Positions 36,494-45,629 are shown, counted from the stretch's first letter. The stretch: DNA of 49,552 bases from an uncultured Caldimonas sp. (GCF_946480305.1 NZ_CAMLJQ010000033.1:1-49552), one strand, 5' to 3'. Notes: generated from the letters alone by a model not told the origin. A program made the numbers and translations.

Positions 36494-37450
36494 ATGCTCT
36501 CGGACTTCTCCTGCCTCGACCGCCCGCCGGCCTATCTCGACTATTCGCAGATCAGCCACTGGATCGACAGCCTCGCAGGCGAATTGCGCGCTGAAGGCTT
36601 TGTCGGCGTGGTGGCGGTACTGCGCGGCGGGCTGTTCGCGGCGCAATGCGCAGCCTTTGCGACCGGGGCGCCCTTGGCGTTCATCCGTTACGACCGCCTG
36701 CGGCAAGAAGCCTCGTGGCAAGGCGATGTGCCGCCGCCCGGGCGGCTGCTGGTGTGCGAGGACATCGCCGGCCATGGCCACACGTTGTCGAACTGTTGCG
36801 CGCTCGTGCGGCGCACGCATCCGGAGCACCGCGTCCTGACGATCGTGTCCGACGAACTGTCGCGCGTCCGCCCCGATTGGTCGATGCACCGACCCGGCGT
36901 GCAGACGGTCCTGCCGTGGGAGCGGGAAGTGGTGTCACCGCAATTCAGACGGGACTACTGGCACCGGGATGGCGCGCACGGACATCACCCGATGCAGCCG
37001 GACCATCGCTACCGGCGCTGGGGCATCGACCTCGACGGCGTGCTGTGCGCCGATCTGCCGCCCGAGCGATACGAGCGTGACATGGCGGGTGCACTGGCCG
37101 TCAGAGACGGTTTGCCGCGTGCGGATACGGCGCCCCATCTCGCCGCCGAGCAGCATGTGATCGTCACCGGGCGTCCGAAGACGGACCGCGAGCGCACGCG
37201 GGCGTGGCTCGATGCTCATGGCTATGCAGGCATCGCGGTGCAGCACCGCGACCCCGACGTGCATGGCCACGACGACGTGTCGGTGGCGTGCCACAAGGCC
37301 GTCACGGCGGAGCGACTGGGCATCACGGATTTCCTCGAGTCGTGCCCGCGTCAGGCCGTCCTGATCTCGACTCGCGTGCCGCAGATCCGGGTGTACTGGT
37401 GGCGCGACGGCGAGCCTGTGCTCGTCAACGCGCATCCCACCGTGCTCTGA
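36494..37450 (+). CDS. Phosphoribosyltransferase-HAD phosphatase fusion
   Basis: A 318-residue two-domain protein. Domain 1 (about 15-145) is a type I phosphoribosyltransferase: VVAVLRGGLFAA supplies the pyrophosphate loop and LLVCEDIAGHGHTLSN (about 86-100) the PRPP loop. A histidine-rich linker (about 155-172) leads to domain 2 (about 175-318), a HAD-fold hydrolase with DLD (179-181) in GIDLDGVL, Thr225 in VIVTGRPKT and Lys268 as the third motif. Such fusions are known in nucleotide-like salvage or biosynthesis; the substrate is unknown. GTG 36485 is an alternative start. Confidence 0.8.
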   Translation: MLSDFSCLDRPPAYLDYSQISHWIDSLAGELRAEGFVGVVAVLRGGLFAAQCAAFATGAPLAFIRYDRLRQEASWQGDVPPPGRLLVCEDIAGHGHTLSNCCALVRRTHPEHRVLTIVSDELSRVRPDWSMHRPGVQTVLPWEREVVSPQFRRDYWHRDGAHGHHPMQPDHRYRRWGIDLDGVLCADLPPERYERDMAGALAVRDGLPRADTAPHLAAEQHVIVTGRPKTDRERTRAWLDAHGYAGIAVQHRDPDVHGHDDVSVACHKAVTAERLGITDFLESCPRQAVLISTRVPQIRVYWWRDGEPVLVNAHPTVL

Positions 37451-37576
37451 CGGGCCTGCCTTCGCGCGGGCCGCCTTCCGTTCGCTCGGTGCAGCCTGCC
37501 GCTGCGCACCAGTGCCACGCTTGGTACCGCAGTTCGAGCGTCGCCCCGCCCACCCCCTGCACACTTCAGCACAACG

Positions 37577-37939
37577 ATGGACCTTGCTCAAAGACATCAG
37601 GCCTGCCAAGACCCGGAGGACCACGCCGCCGGGGAGCCCTGGCGTGCGGCGCAGGGGCAGCCGTCGCAACCTCGAGAACTGGGTGCCGACACGGTGGGCC
37701 GCATCCATGCATTGGTCGACGAGGTCACGGAAGAACTGATGCGCGGCGGGCCAAGCGACCGGCGCGTGTGCCGGCTCGACGCGATCACGCTGCTGATGGC
37801 CACCTGCGAGCGTCTGCGCGACGAGCAGGCCGGCGAGAGTCCGCTGATGTACCTGCTGCAGGAAGAGCGGCAGAAGGCCGCGGCGGCACTCGGCCAGCAA
37901 AGCGCGCAGGTGCCGGCGCTGGCCTACATGAAGGTGTGA
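37577..37939 (+). CDS. Hypothetical protein, 120 residues
   Basis: No family recognised. The first 40 residues are polar and probably disordered; the rest (about 40-110) is strongly helical (GADTVGRIHALVDEVTEEL, then CRLDAITLLMATCERLRDE). Soluble, no signal sequence. Codon third positions are G/C-rich, which supports coding. It is followed after eight bases by another small gene in the same direction, so the two probably form an operon. Confidence 0.55.
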   Translation: MDLAQRHQACQDPEDHAAGEPWRAAQGQPSQPRELGADTVGRIHALVDEVTEELMRGGPSDRRVCRLDAITLLMATCERLRDEQAGESPLMYLLQEERQKAAAALGQQSAQVPALAYMKV

Positions 37940-37947
37940 GGTGTGCG

Positions 37948-38307
37948 ATGCCAGTGAACTTTGGTCAGCCGGTGAATGCTGGGGTGGGGAGAGGCAGCGT
38001 CGAAGCACAGCGCAAGGACGGACACGATGCGCGGCCCGGCCCTGCTGCTGCGTCGGGCCCGTTGCATCAGGGCGATGGCCCGCCGCTGGCACGGCGCAAC
38101 GCCGGCACCTCAGGGGCGGGCGTCAAGCGCGTTGCGCTGTCCGAGCTGCAGCGGTCTGCAGGCACACCGACGCACCCGGACACGGTCGCCGCCCAGGTGT
38201 GCGGCGATGCGATTGCCGGCCGGCTGTCGATGGCAGGACGCTATTTCCCCAAAGCGCTGACATCCGCCGCACAAGCGGCGGTGAAGGGGCTGCTGCCGCT
38301 GGTGTGA
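37948..38307 (+). CDS. Hypothetical protein, 119 residues
   Basis: No family recognised. The first 65 residues are rich in G, P, A and R and look disordered; the C-terminal 40 (VAAQVCGDAIAGRLSMAGRY onward) form a plausible amphipathic helical domain ending in hydrophobic LLPLV. GTGAGGTG precedes ATG 37948, overlapping the end of the previous gene's stop region. The open frame extends far upstream, but composition changes there and the small-gene start is better placed. Confidence 0.45.
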   Translation: MPVNFGQPVNAGVGRGSVEAQRKDGHDARPGPAAASGPLHQGDGPPLARRNAGTSGAGVKRVALSELQRSAGTPTHPDTVAAQVCGDAIAGRLSMAGRYFPKALTSAAQAAVKGLLPLV

Positions 38308-38317
38308 GCGCAGAGCG

Positions 38318-38992
38318 TCAATTCCTCAGCACCACCAGCTTCGACAACCCCAGCAGGTTCACCGGCTGCACCGAGACCACCTGCCAGTCGTGCGCCAGCA
38401 CGTGCTCTTCATAGCTGAAGTCCGATCGGAAGCCGATACGGTCGGCGACCGAGGTGACGCATCGTTCGAGTGCCCACCAGAACCGGCTGCCGCTGAAGTG
38501 GTTGAGGATCAGGATGTGACCGCCTTTACGGCACACCCGACGCAACTCCGACACCAGTTGCGCCGGGTGTGGCGTCACCGAGAGCACGTAAGGCACCGTG
38601 ACGCAGTCGAAGCTCGCGTCGGCAAAGTCCATCCGCTCGGCGTCCATCGCGCGCAGTTCGATCTGGCGGGCTGGCAGCGCCTGTGCCCGTTGCCGCGCAC
38701 GGGCGAGCATCTGGTCCGACACGTCGATGCCGGTGACGCGCGCCCCGGCGGGGTAGTGGGCCAGCGTCAGGCCGGTGCCGACGCCGACTTCGAGCAGGTG
38801 CTGCGGCTGCAGCGCGCTGGCGGCCTGCGTGAGCCGGCGGCGGCCGGGTTCCAGCACGGCACCGAACAGCCAGTCGTACCAGGGCGCATAGCGGCCATAG
38901 GTGCGCCGGACGCTGTCCAGGGTGACATGGTGGTGTGGCAGGGCGGGCGGCCGTTGCCGCTCGGCGGGTATCGAGTTTGCGGGGGGAGGCAT
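38318..38992 (-). CDS. Class I SAM-dependent methyltransferase (UbiE/PmtA-like)
   Basis: A 224-residue methyltransferase. TYGRYAPWYDWLFGAVLEPG is the N-terminal segment of the UbiE/phospholipid methyltransferase group; motif I is HLLEVGVGTGLTLAHYP, followed by GIDVSDQML (acidic SAM residue) and ASFDCVTVPYVLSVTPHP (motif IV). The wording resembles phosphatidylethanolamine N-methyltransferase (PmtA), but the substrate cannot be fixed from sequence. ATG 38992 has GGAAAGGA upstream, so the longer in-frame start is dropped. Confidence 0.85.
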   Translation of the reverse strand: MPPPANSIPAERQRPPALPHHHVTLDSVRRTYGRYAPWYDWLFGAVLEPGRRRLTQAASALQPQHLLEVGVGTGLTLAHYPAGARVTGIDVSDQMLARARQRAQALPARQIELRAMDAERMDFADASFDCVTVPYVLSVTPHPAQLVSELRRVCRKGGHILILNHFSGSRFWWALERCVTSVADRIGFRSDFSYEEHVLAHDWQVVSVQPVNLLGLSKLVVLRN

Positions 38993-39092
38993 GCGTGCCG
39001 TCCTTTCCTGGCGTGTGCAAGTTCTTCCCGTGCCCCCTCTCCAGGGCACGAGGATGCTCGCGCTGCGCTGGGCAGGCAAGCCGCGGGACAGG

Positions 39093-39290
39093 TCAGCGCG
39101 GGGTCTTGTCCGCGTCGTCGCGCATCGGCGGCGGAGTGCGTTTGGGCGCGGTGCGGGCGGCGTGCGGCGCGCCCGCCAGGTCGCTCGGGTTGTCGCTCAT
39201 CGCTTCGTCGAGGTTCTCGCGTTCGCGCACGCGGTCGGTGGCTTCACGGTGCGGCTTGCCGGGGCCGGAGGGGCGGGTGGAGTTGGGCAT
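39093..39290 (-). CDS. Small polar protein, 65 residues, hypothetical
   Basis: A short frame beginning MPNSTRPSGPGKPHREATDR and ending RDDADKTPR, with AAAGGA at good spacing before ATG 39290, the same arrangement as for the methyltransferase gene just downstream. Rich in R, D, P and A with almost no hydrophobic core, so intrinsically disordered. It may be cotranscribed with the methyltransferase (100-base gap). No family recognised. Confidence 0.5.
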   Translation of the reverse strand: MPNSTRPSGPGKPHREATDRVRERENLDEAMSDNPSDLAGAPHAARTAPKRTPPPMRDDADKTPR

Positions 39291-39385
39291 GCGTGGGTCC
39301 TTTCGTGGGCCGGCACCACATGGCCGGCACCCGCTTGATGGCGAGCAACCCTCGTTCCCTGCCGACGGCCTTTCGACCTCTCGGC

Positions 39386-40084
39386 TCACGCACTGACGCG
39401 GTAGCGCCAACCCTTGTAGCGGAACACCGCGGCGCGGTTGCCGATCTGCTCGAGGAACAGGTCGGGCCCGATGCGGCTGCCTTCCTTGTAGCTTTCGCCG
39501 TTGATCACCAGCATGCGGTGCGCGGGAACATCCGAGTGCATCCACAGGCTGATCGCCAGCTGCGGCAGTTCTCGGCGGAGCTCGGGCGGCAGCTCCTCCA
39601 GTGCATGGACACGGCGGCTGCGCGGCGCAGGCGTTGCGCGGGTGGGCGACGTGGAGGCGGAGGGCGCAGCCGCCTCCTGGCTGCGTGCCACGGCCCGTGT
39701 CAAGGGGCCGGGTGCAGCGGGTTCGGCGCTGGAGGCTGCCGTCGAGGGAGCGGGCGTGGGCGCCTCGGCCGGCACCGCCACGGGACGCTGCGCACGACGG
39801 GAGGCTGACGCGGCGGCAGGCGCCGCGCCGGTGGGCGCGATCTGAACGACAGGCGTCGGCGGGGCTGGTGCAGGCGGGGCAGGGCGCCAGTTCGCCAGCA
39901 ACCACGCAGCGAGCGCGGCGCTGACGAGCACGACAGCGGCGATCAGCAGCGCCGGTGGGCCCGCAGGCCGGTCGTCTTCATCGTCGGCCTGGGCCGCGGG
40001 CATCGGCGCCAGGCGCAGGCCGGGCAGCGAATGGCGCTCGCGGTCAGCGGCTGCGCGCTCCAGCGCGTTCAGGATGTGCGACAC
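39386..40084 (-). CDS. gspB: GspB-type general secretion pathway protein
   Basis: A 232-residue bitopic inner membrane protein. The N-terminus MSHILNALERAAADRERHS is the GspB/ExeB hallmark; one membrane helix at about 44-66 (LLIAAVVLVSAALAAWLLAN), then a long Pro/Ala-rich periplasmic linker (about 68-160) and a compact C-terminal domain (about 165-232; LAISLWMHSDVPAHRMLVIN). With GspA it helps assemble the type II secretin across peptidoglycan. Three bases separate it from gspA. Confidence 0.88.
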   Translation of the reverse strand: MSHILNALERAAADRERHSLPGLRLAPMPAAQADDEDDRPAGPPALLIAAVVLVSAALAAWLLANWRPAPPAPAPPTPVVQIAPTGAAPAAASASRRAQRPVAVPAEAPTPAPSTAASSAEPAAPGPLTRAVARSQEAAAPSASTSPTRATPAPRSRRVHALEELPPELRRELPQLAISLWMHSDVPAHRMLVINGESYKEGSRIGPDLFLEQIGNRAAVFRYKGWRYRVSA

Positions 40085-40087
40085 CGT

Positions 40088-41752
40088 TCACCCTCCCCGC
40101 TGCAGGTGGGGCTCGTCGATACCGGTGGCGCGGTTCAACTGCATCAGCGTGTAGGGGCCGGCCAGACCGTCCGGCTTGAGGCCCTGCGCCAGTTGGAAGG
40201 CGTGCACCCGCTCGCGCATCGCGGCGTCGAACACCTGCCGCCCCTGCGGCGCTGGCGCGCCTTCCAGCCGTGCCAGCTGCGCCGCGATGCGGTCGACCAT
40301 GGGGCCGGTGCTGCCTTCGGTCAATGTCTCGGTGTAGCTGGGGGGCACGCGCCAGTAAGTGGCGTAGTAGCCCTGCCAATGCCTGGTCAGGGCCAGCAGC
40401 GGCACCCGTTCGCGCCGCCCGCCGGACTGCAGCACGGCGCTGTCTGCCGTCAGGCCGACCAGCAGCGCGAAGGTGGGCGCGCCATCGTCCTTCTGCAGCG
40501 CCAGGATGCCCGGCCGGTCGAGCTGGCGGATCAGCCCGAGGTCCATGCGGGCCGCGAAACACCGCACCTGCTGTGTTTGCACCGCGCGGCACGGTTGCTC
40601 GCCATCGATGCGCAGGTTCCACACCCCCGCCAGTTCACGCCATGCCTGGCGCTCGTCGGCTATCGGCTGCTCCAGCACCGATGGCGCCGAAGCGGCGGAT
40701 ACCGCGCTCGCCGGCACGGGCGTCACGGCGGCAACAGCGGGTGCCGCCAGCGAGACGGCGGAGGCAGCCGCAGGTACGGGGGCCGGGGCGGGTGACGGGG
40801 CAACGGCCGATGCCTCGGCCATGGCAGGTGCCAGTCCGCCCGTGGGCGTGACGGCCGCCATGCCGGCCAGCGCCGCACTGGCCGCCAGACCGCAGGCCCA
40901 GACCGCAGCGCGCCGGTAGCGCCGGACCCCGGCACGTTGGCGCTCGACGAACACCTCGCGCGCGGCAGAGTCGATCAGCGCCACATCGACGCGCGGCTTG
41001 CCGTCGCCGTAGGCCGCCAGCAGCGCCCGGTCACACAGCAGATTGATGCGCCGCGGAATACCGCCCGACAACCGGTGGATGCGCGCGCGCGCTTCGCGCC
41101 GGATCGGCACCGTGCCGCGCCGGCCAGCCACGGCCAACCGGTGTCGGATGTACTGCTCGGTCTCGGCTTCGTTCAGCGGCCCCAGGTGGTAGCGCGCGAT
41201 CACGCGCTGCGCCAGCTGCTTCATCTCGGGCCGGGCGAGCATGTCGCGCAGTTCCGGCTGGCCGATCAGCAGGATCTGCAACAGCTTGCGCTCGTCGGTC
41301 TCCAGGTTGGTGAGCAGACGCAGTTGTTCCAGCACGGCCGGCGACAGGTTCTGCGCCTCGTCGACGATCAGCAGGCACTGCTGCCCTTCGGCGTGGGTGC
41401 GCAGCAGGAAGGCGTTGAGCGCATCGATGCAGTCCTGCGAGCTGGGCGCGTCGGTGCTCGGCGTCACGCCGAACTCGGCGCACACGGACTTCAGCATCTC
41501 GTGGCCCGAGCACATTGGGTTGAGGATGTAGGCCACGTGGCAGGTCGGCGGCACGTGTTTCAGGAAGGCGCGGCACGCGGTGGTCTTGCCGGCGCCCACC
41601 TCGCCGGTGAGCAGCACGAAACCGCCGCCACGGTCCAACCCGTACAGCAGATGCGCGAGCGCCTCCCGGTGCCGCGCGCTGAGGTACAGGAAGCGCGGAT
41701 CGGGAGCGATCGAGAACGGCTCCTGCTGGAGCCCGAAGTAGTCCGCGTACAT
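40088..41752 (-). CDS. gspA: GspA/ExeA-type AAA ATPase with peptidoglycan-binding domain
   Basis: A 554-residue protein that starts MYADYFGLQQEPFSIAPDPR, the ExeA signature. The AAA domain (about 40-250) has Walker A GEVGAGKT (50-57) and Walker B CLLIVDEAQNLSP. A membrane helix follows at about 280-300, then an Ala/Pro-rich periplasmic stretch, a C39-like or Amin-like beta region (about 350-450) and a PG_binding_1 domain at the C-terminus (AMRERVHAFQLAQGLKPDGLA). Works with GspB in secretin insertion; the other T2SS genes are outside the window. Confidence 0.92.
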   Translation of the reverse strand: MYADYFGLQQEPFSIAPDPRFLYLSARHREALAHLLYGLDRGGGFVLLTGEVGAGKTTACRAFLKHVPPTCHVAYILNPMCSGHEMLKSVCAEFGVTPSTDAPSSQDCIDALNAFLLRTHAEGQQCLLIVDEAQNLSPAVLEQLRLLTNLETDERKLLQILLIGQPELRDMLARPEMKQLAQRVIARYHLGPLNEAETEQYIRHRLAVAGRRGTVPIRREARARIHRLSGGIPRRINLLCDRALLAAYGDGKPRVDVALIDSAAREVFVERQRAGVRRYRRAAVWACGLAASAALAGMAAVTPTGGLAPAMAEASAVAPSPAPAPVPAAASAVSLAAPAVAAVTPVPASAVSAASAPSVLEQPIADERQAWRELAGVWNLRIDGEQPCRAVQTQQVRCFAARMDLGLIRQLDRPGILALQKDDGAPTFALLVGLTADSAVLQSGGRRERVPLLALTRHWQGYYATYWRVPPSYTETLTEGSTGPMVDRIAAQLARLEGAPAPQGRQVFDAAMRERVHAFQLAQGLKPDGLAGPYTLMQLNRATGIDEPHLQRGG

Positions 41753-41971
41753 CGCAGGGTCGGCGCAGGGTGGCGCAGGTTGGGCTTTTGGGTCGCCCCA
41801 TGCTAGGGACGCCGCCTGCCGGCGGCAACTCCGAGGATTCGTAGTCGGCTGCGGTTTCTCGGAAAGGGGCGCAGTTACGTAACAGTCCTACAACCCGGCT
41901 CGGGGGCGCCGATTACCTCCGCAGGAGCGCCGTCGCTGGCGCCGCATGCGTTTGCGCAAGAAAGGTCCGCC

Positions 41972-42433
41972 ATGTCCCAGCCCCTCCACGCCGAAACCGC
42001 CGCCACCGCGCGCGTGCGTGCGCTCAGCCGTCAGGCCTGGAGCGACGAGCACATGGGCGAACTCGATTCGCGTTTGCTGCAGGTGCGCGGCATCCTCAAC
42101 GTGCTGCTGTTCCAGTACAGCCAGCTCGAAGGCAGCCGCGAGGAATGGCGCAGCGGCATGGCGCTGGTGCTGCTGCGCGTGCGCAGCCTGCTCGAGGAAT
42201 GCTGCGCGCTGCTCGACGTGCCCGAGGCGCCCGCGAACGGTCTCGAATCGCGCCTGCAGGAGGCGCGTGCCGTCGCCGGCATGATCGAGGAGTGCTTCTT
42301 CAAGTACGAAGGCGCCAACGACATGGAGCCGTTCGACGCCGAGACCACCTACGGCACGCTGAGCGCCTGCCACCAGCTGGTGGCGGAGGCTTTCCTGATC
42401 ATCCGCGCACCGGCCAGCGCGGTGCAGCACTGA
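41972..42433 (+). CDS. Hypothetical helical protein, 153 residues
   Basis: No family recognised. After a 25-residue lead the protein is almost wholly helical, with heptad-like stretches (LDSRLLQVRGILNVLLFQYS; SRLQEARAVAGMIEECFFKY), suggesting a helical bundle. Cytoplasmic: no signal sequence or membrane helix. AGAAAGG precedes ATG 41972 at normal spacing. It stands alone, divergent from gspA over 219 bases. A 9-bp hairpin follows at 42464. Confidence 0.6.
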   Translation: MSQPLHAETAATARVRALSRQAWSDEHMGELDSRLLQVRGILNVLLFQYSQLEGSREEWRSGMALVLLRVRSLLEECCALLDVPEAPANGLESRLQEARAVAGMIEECFFKYEGANDMEPFDAETTYGTLSACHQLVAEAFLIIRAPASAVQH

Positions 42434-42463
42434 CGGGCTGCCGAGCGCTCCCCGACCGCTGCT

Positions 42464-42484
42464 CCGTGCCTGAAGCAGGCACGG
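42464..42484 (+). repeat. 9-bp perfect hairpin after the 153-residue gene
   Basis: CCGTGCCTG-AAG-CAGGCACGG. No T run follows, so it is either a weak terminator or an RNA-stabilising hairpin. Confidence 0.45.
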
Positions 42485-42622
42485 GAGAACCGCCCATGGG
42501 GCAACACTTCGCATCAGTGTTTCACTGCTCGCTGCGATACCGTGACGGTCCTCGGCGGTGCTCCATCGCCGTCTGCTGTTCTTCCCGATCACGCCATGCC
42601 CTCGCGGGCCACGAGGATCACG

Positions 42623-43429
42623 ATGAACCGAGCGTTGAAGGAGATCGCCAAGGCCGTGCTGCCCGCATCAGTGGTGGCCGCCTGGCAGGTGCGGCGCGCG
42701 CTGCGCGGCTCGCCGGAGCCCGAACTGCGGCTGCTGCCCGCGCTTGCACGCGGGGGCCTGTTTCTCGACGTGGGCGCCAACATGGGCAGCTGGTGCGGGC
42801 CTGCTTCGCGGGTGTTTGCCGAAGTGCATGCCTTCGAGCCCATCCCGCCTCTCGCCTCCGCATTGCGACGAGCCGTGCCGGCCAACGTGACGGTGCACGA
42901 GCTGGCGCTGTCCGACCACGAGGGCACCGGCCGCTTCGCGGTGCCAATCTACGATGGCCGCGCCGTGACCACGCGCGCCTCGCTCGAGCGCGATGCCAAC
43001 GTCGGCTTCGAAGACGAGGCGGTGCACGAGGTGCGGCTGGCGCGGCTGGACAGCCTCACGCTGGTCGACGTCGACGCGATGAAGATCGACGTCGAAGGGC
43101 ACGAGGCAGCGGTGCTCGCCGGCGCACGCGAGACCATCGACCGAGAGCGCCCGACGCTCATCGTCGAGATCGAGGAGCGCCACCACCCGGGGCAGTCGGA
43201 ATCCATCATCGAGGGCCTGGTATCGAAGGGCTACTGGTGCTGCTACCTGCGCGACGAGCGCATCGAGCGTTTCCGGCCCGGCTCCATCGGGGAGTTGCAG
43301 CCGCTCGACGGGCAGCCCCTGCCGGGCAGGCGCTGCGGCGACTACGTGAACAACTTCGTGTTCGTGCCGAACGAGCGAGGGCACGAGATCGAAGCGATGG
43401 ACCGCTTCATCGCCCACCTGCGAGATTGA
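42623..43429 (+). CDS. FkbM family methyltransferase
   Basis: A 268-residue SAM methyltransferase of the FkbM family, which O-methylates sugars and other hydroxyls. LFLDVGANMGSWCGPASR is motif I and VHAFEPIPPLASALRRAV the SAM ribose-binding acid; DAMKIDVEGHEAAVLAGARE is the family's conserved KIDVEGxE block, and VEIEERHHPGQSE follows. ATG 42623 with GAGGA upstream is preferred over a GTG 27 codons earlier. It overlaps the convergent molybdenum hydroxylase gene by 23 bases. Confidence 0.88.
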   Translation: MNRALKEIAKAVLPASVVAAWQVRRALRGSPEPELRLLPALARGGLFLDVGANMGSWCGPASRVFAEVHAFEPIPPLASALRRAVPANVTVHELALSDHEGTGRFAVPIYDGRAVTTRASLERDANVGFEDEAVHEVRLARLDSLTLVDVDAMKIDVEGHEAAVLAGARETIDRERPTLIVEIEERHHPGQSESIIEGLVSKGYWCCYLRDERIERFRPGSIGELQPLDGQPLPGRRCGDYVNNFVFVPNERGHEIEAMDRFIAHLRD

Positions 43430-45629
43430 CCGCCGGTTGCAGCGCGTCGCGCACGGGCAGCTCGCGCACCCGCTGCCCGGTGGCGGCGAACAGCGCGTTG
43501 CACAGGGCGGGCGCTACCGGTGGCACGCCGGGCTCGCCGAGTCCGCCCCATGGAGCGTCGCTGGCGACGAAATGCACCTCGATGGCCGGCGTCTGCGCCA
43601 TCGTCATCAGCGGATAGTCCTGCAGCCCGCGCTGCACCACTGCACCCCCCTGCAGCGTGATCTGCTCGGCCAGCGCCGCGCCCAGGCCCATCAGCACCGC
43701 GCCTTCCACCTGCTGCGTGGCAGTGTCAGGGTGGCACACGCCGCCGCAGTCGATTGCGGCCACGACGCGATGCACGCGCGGCTCGCCACGTTCGTTCACC
43801 GATGCCTCGACCACGTGCGCGGCAATGGAGCCGAACGACTCGACCAGCGCGATGCCTCTCCCGCGCCCTGACGCCAGGGGCTCGTGCCAACCGGCACGTT
43901 GCGCCGCCACTTCGAGCACGCGGCGATGGCGCGAGCCTTCGGGCAGCAACTGCAATCGGTAGTCGAGCGGGTCCCGGCCCGCCGCGTGGGCGAGTTCGTC
44001 GATGAAGCTCTCGGTGTAGTAGCCGTGCTGGGTGTGGTTCACGCTGCGCCAGGATCCGCGCCGCACGTGGCTCGGCACGTCCACGGCGTGGATGCTCTGG
44101 TTCGGGATGCGGTAGGGCAGGTGAAAGGCCTCCGACGGCGACTTCACGCCTTCGACATAGCGCTGCCACCAGGCGAGCGGCAGGCCGTCGGGCCCCAGCG
44201 TGGCGCGGATCACCGTGGCGGTGGCCGGCCGGTAGGCGCCTTGCGCGAAGTCTTCCTCGCGGCTCCAGATGAGCTTGACGGGGTGGGGGGACATGTCCAT
44301 CGCCGCCCGCACCACCTGCGGCAGATGGTGCGCGCTCTTCGGCAGCCGGCGACCGAAGGCACCGCCGATCGGCAGCGGCACGAATTCGACCTGGTCGACG
44401 GGCAGGCCGGCGAGCTTGGCCAGCTCGGCACGCGCGGCCAGCGCGTCCTGCTCGCCAGCCCACACCGTGAGCTTGCCGTCCTTGAACTGCGCGGTCGCGT
44501 TGACCGGCTCCATCGCCGCGTGGTGCAGCATCGGCACGCTGTAGCGCCGCTCGATGACGCGTTCGCGCGGCGCTTCCCACAGCACGTCTTCCGCGTCCCC
44601 GATCGACACGACGGCGCGGCCCGCCTCCTCGGCCAACGCGCGGTGCTGTGCCTCGCGCAGTGACTCGTGCGTGACGCCGCCCTGGCCTTCATCGGTGAAC
44701 ACCGGCCGCAACGCATCGAGTGCCTGCTGCGCCGACCCATAGTCGCGCGCCACCACGAGCACCGCCTTGTCCATCTGCACGACCCGCTCGACGTTCGGCA
44801 TCGCCATCGCGGGTGCCGGGTCGACCGACGCGAGCCGCCCGCCATGCACGGGCGCCGCCTTCACTGCCGCATAGCGCATGCCGGGCAGGCGGGTGTCGAT
44901 GCCGTAGCGGGCGCGGCCGGTGACCTTGTCCGGGATGTCGAGCCGGGGCACCGAGCGCCCGATGAGCCGGAACTCGGGCGCCGTCTTCAGCCGCGGGCTG
45001 GACGGCATGCTCTGCTCGCTCGCGGCCGCTGCCAGCGCGCCATAGCGCGCACTGCGCCCGCTCGCCGCATGCGACACCACCCCTTGTGCCGCCTGCAGCT
45101 CGCGCACCGGCACGTTCCATTCACTGGCGGCCGCTTTCAGCAACATGCTGCGTGCGGCAGCACCCACCACGCGCATGCCGACCTGGCCGGTGAAGCGCAC
45201 CGCCGTGGAGCCGCCGGTGATCTGCAGGTTGATGAAGCGCGCCGCGACGCCGAAGCCGGTGTCTGCCACACCATCGAGCAGCGTCGGCAACTTGCGGTTC
45301 TTCAGCACCCAGCCTTCGGCCAGGAAGCGGTTCGAGAACACCTTCTCGGCCGGTGCGCGCTCGGTGCGCACGGTGGACCAGTCCGCGTCGAGCTCGTCGG
45401 CGAGCATCATGGCCAGCGCCGTGTGGCTGCCTTGCCCCATGTCGCAGTGCGGCACCAGCACGGTCACGCTGTCGTCGGTGCCGATCCTGACCCAGCCGGC
45501 CAGCAGGCTCTGCCCGGGCCCGGCATGGGCACGGGCCTCGGCGGCGGCGTGGCTGTTCCAGGCCTGATAGCCGAGGGCGAGTCCGCCCGCGCCCGCCGCG
45601 GAGCTGAGCAGGAAGGATCTGCGATGCAT
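43407..45629 (-). CDS. Molybdopterin-binding subunit of a xanthine oxidase-family hydroxylase (IorB type)
   Basis: A 740-residue periplasmic molybdenum hydroxylase large subunit, similar to isoquinoline 1-oxidoreductase IorB and aldehyde dehydrogenases of the same class. The N-terminus MHRRSFLLSSAAGAGGLALG is a Tat signal (RRSFL). The mature chain has VLVPHCDMGQGSHTALAM (first Moco contact), IGGAFGRRLPKS and the C-terminal GLGEPGVPPVAPALCNAL with the catalytic glutamate. AAGGAG precedes ATG 45629. It pairs with the 2Fe-2S subunit upstream. Substrate, aldehyde or N-heterocycle, is not predictable. Confidence 0.92.
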   Translation of the reverse strand: MHRRSFLLSSAAGAGGLALGYQAWNSHAAAEARAHAGPGQSLLAGWVRIGTDDSVTVLVPHCDMGQGSHTALAMMLADELDADWSTVRTERAPAEKVFSNRFLAEGWVLKNRKLPTLLDGVADTGFGVAARFINLQITGGSTAVRFTGQVGMRVVGAAARSMLLKAAASEWNVPVRELQAAQGVVSHAASGRSARYGALAAAASEQSMPSSPRLKTAPEFRLIGRSVPRLDIPDKVTGRARYGIDTRLPGMRYAAVKAAPVHGGRLASVDPAPAMAMPNVERVVQMDKAVLVVARDYGSAQQALDALRPVFTDEGQGGVTHESLREAQHRALAEEAGRAVVSIGDAEDVLWEAPRERVIERRYSVPMLHHAAMEPVNATAQFKDGKLTVWAGEQDALAARAELAKLAGLPVDQVEFVPLPIGGAFGRRLPKSAHHLPQVVRAAMDMSPHPVKLIWSREEDFAQGAYRPATATVIRATLGPDGLPLAWWQRYVEGVKSPSEAFHLPYRIPNQSIHAVDVPSHVRRGSWRSVNHTQHGYYTESFIDELAHAAGRDPLDYRLQLLPEGSRHRRVLEVAAQRAGWHEPLASGRGRGIALVESFGSIAAHVVEASVNERGEPRVHRVVAAIDCGGVCHPDTATQQVEGAVLMGLGAALAEQITLQGGAVVQRGLQDYPLMTMAQTPAIEVHFVASDAPWGGLGEPGVPPVAPALCNALFAATGQRVRELPVRDALQPAVNLAGGR

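Noticed and set aside
41874..41883. GTTACGTAAC palindrome between gspA and the 153-residue gene
   Set aside because: Only 10 bases with no extension; too short to separate from chance.
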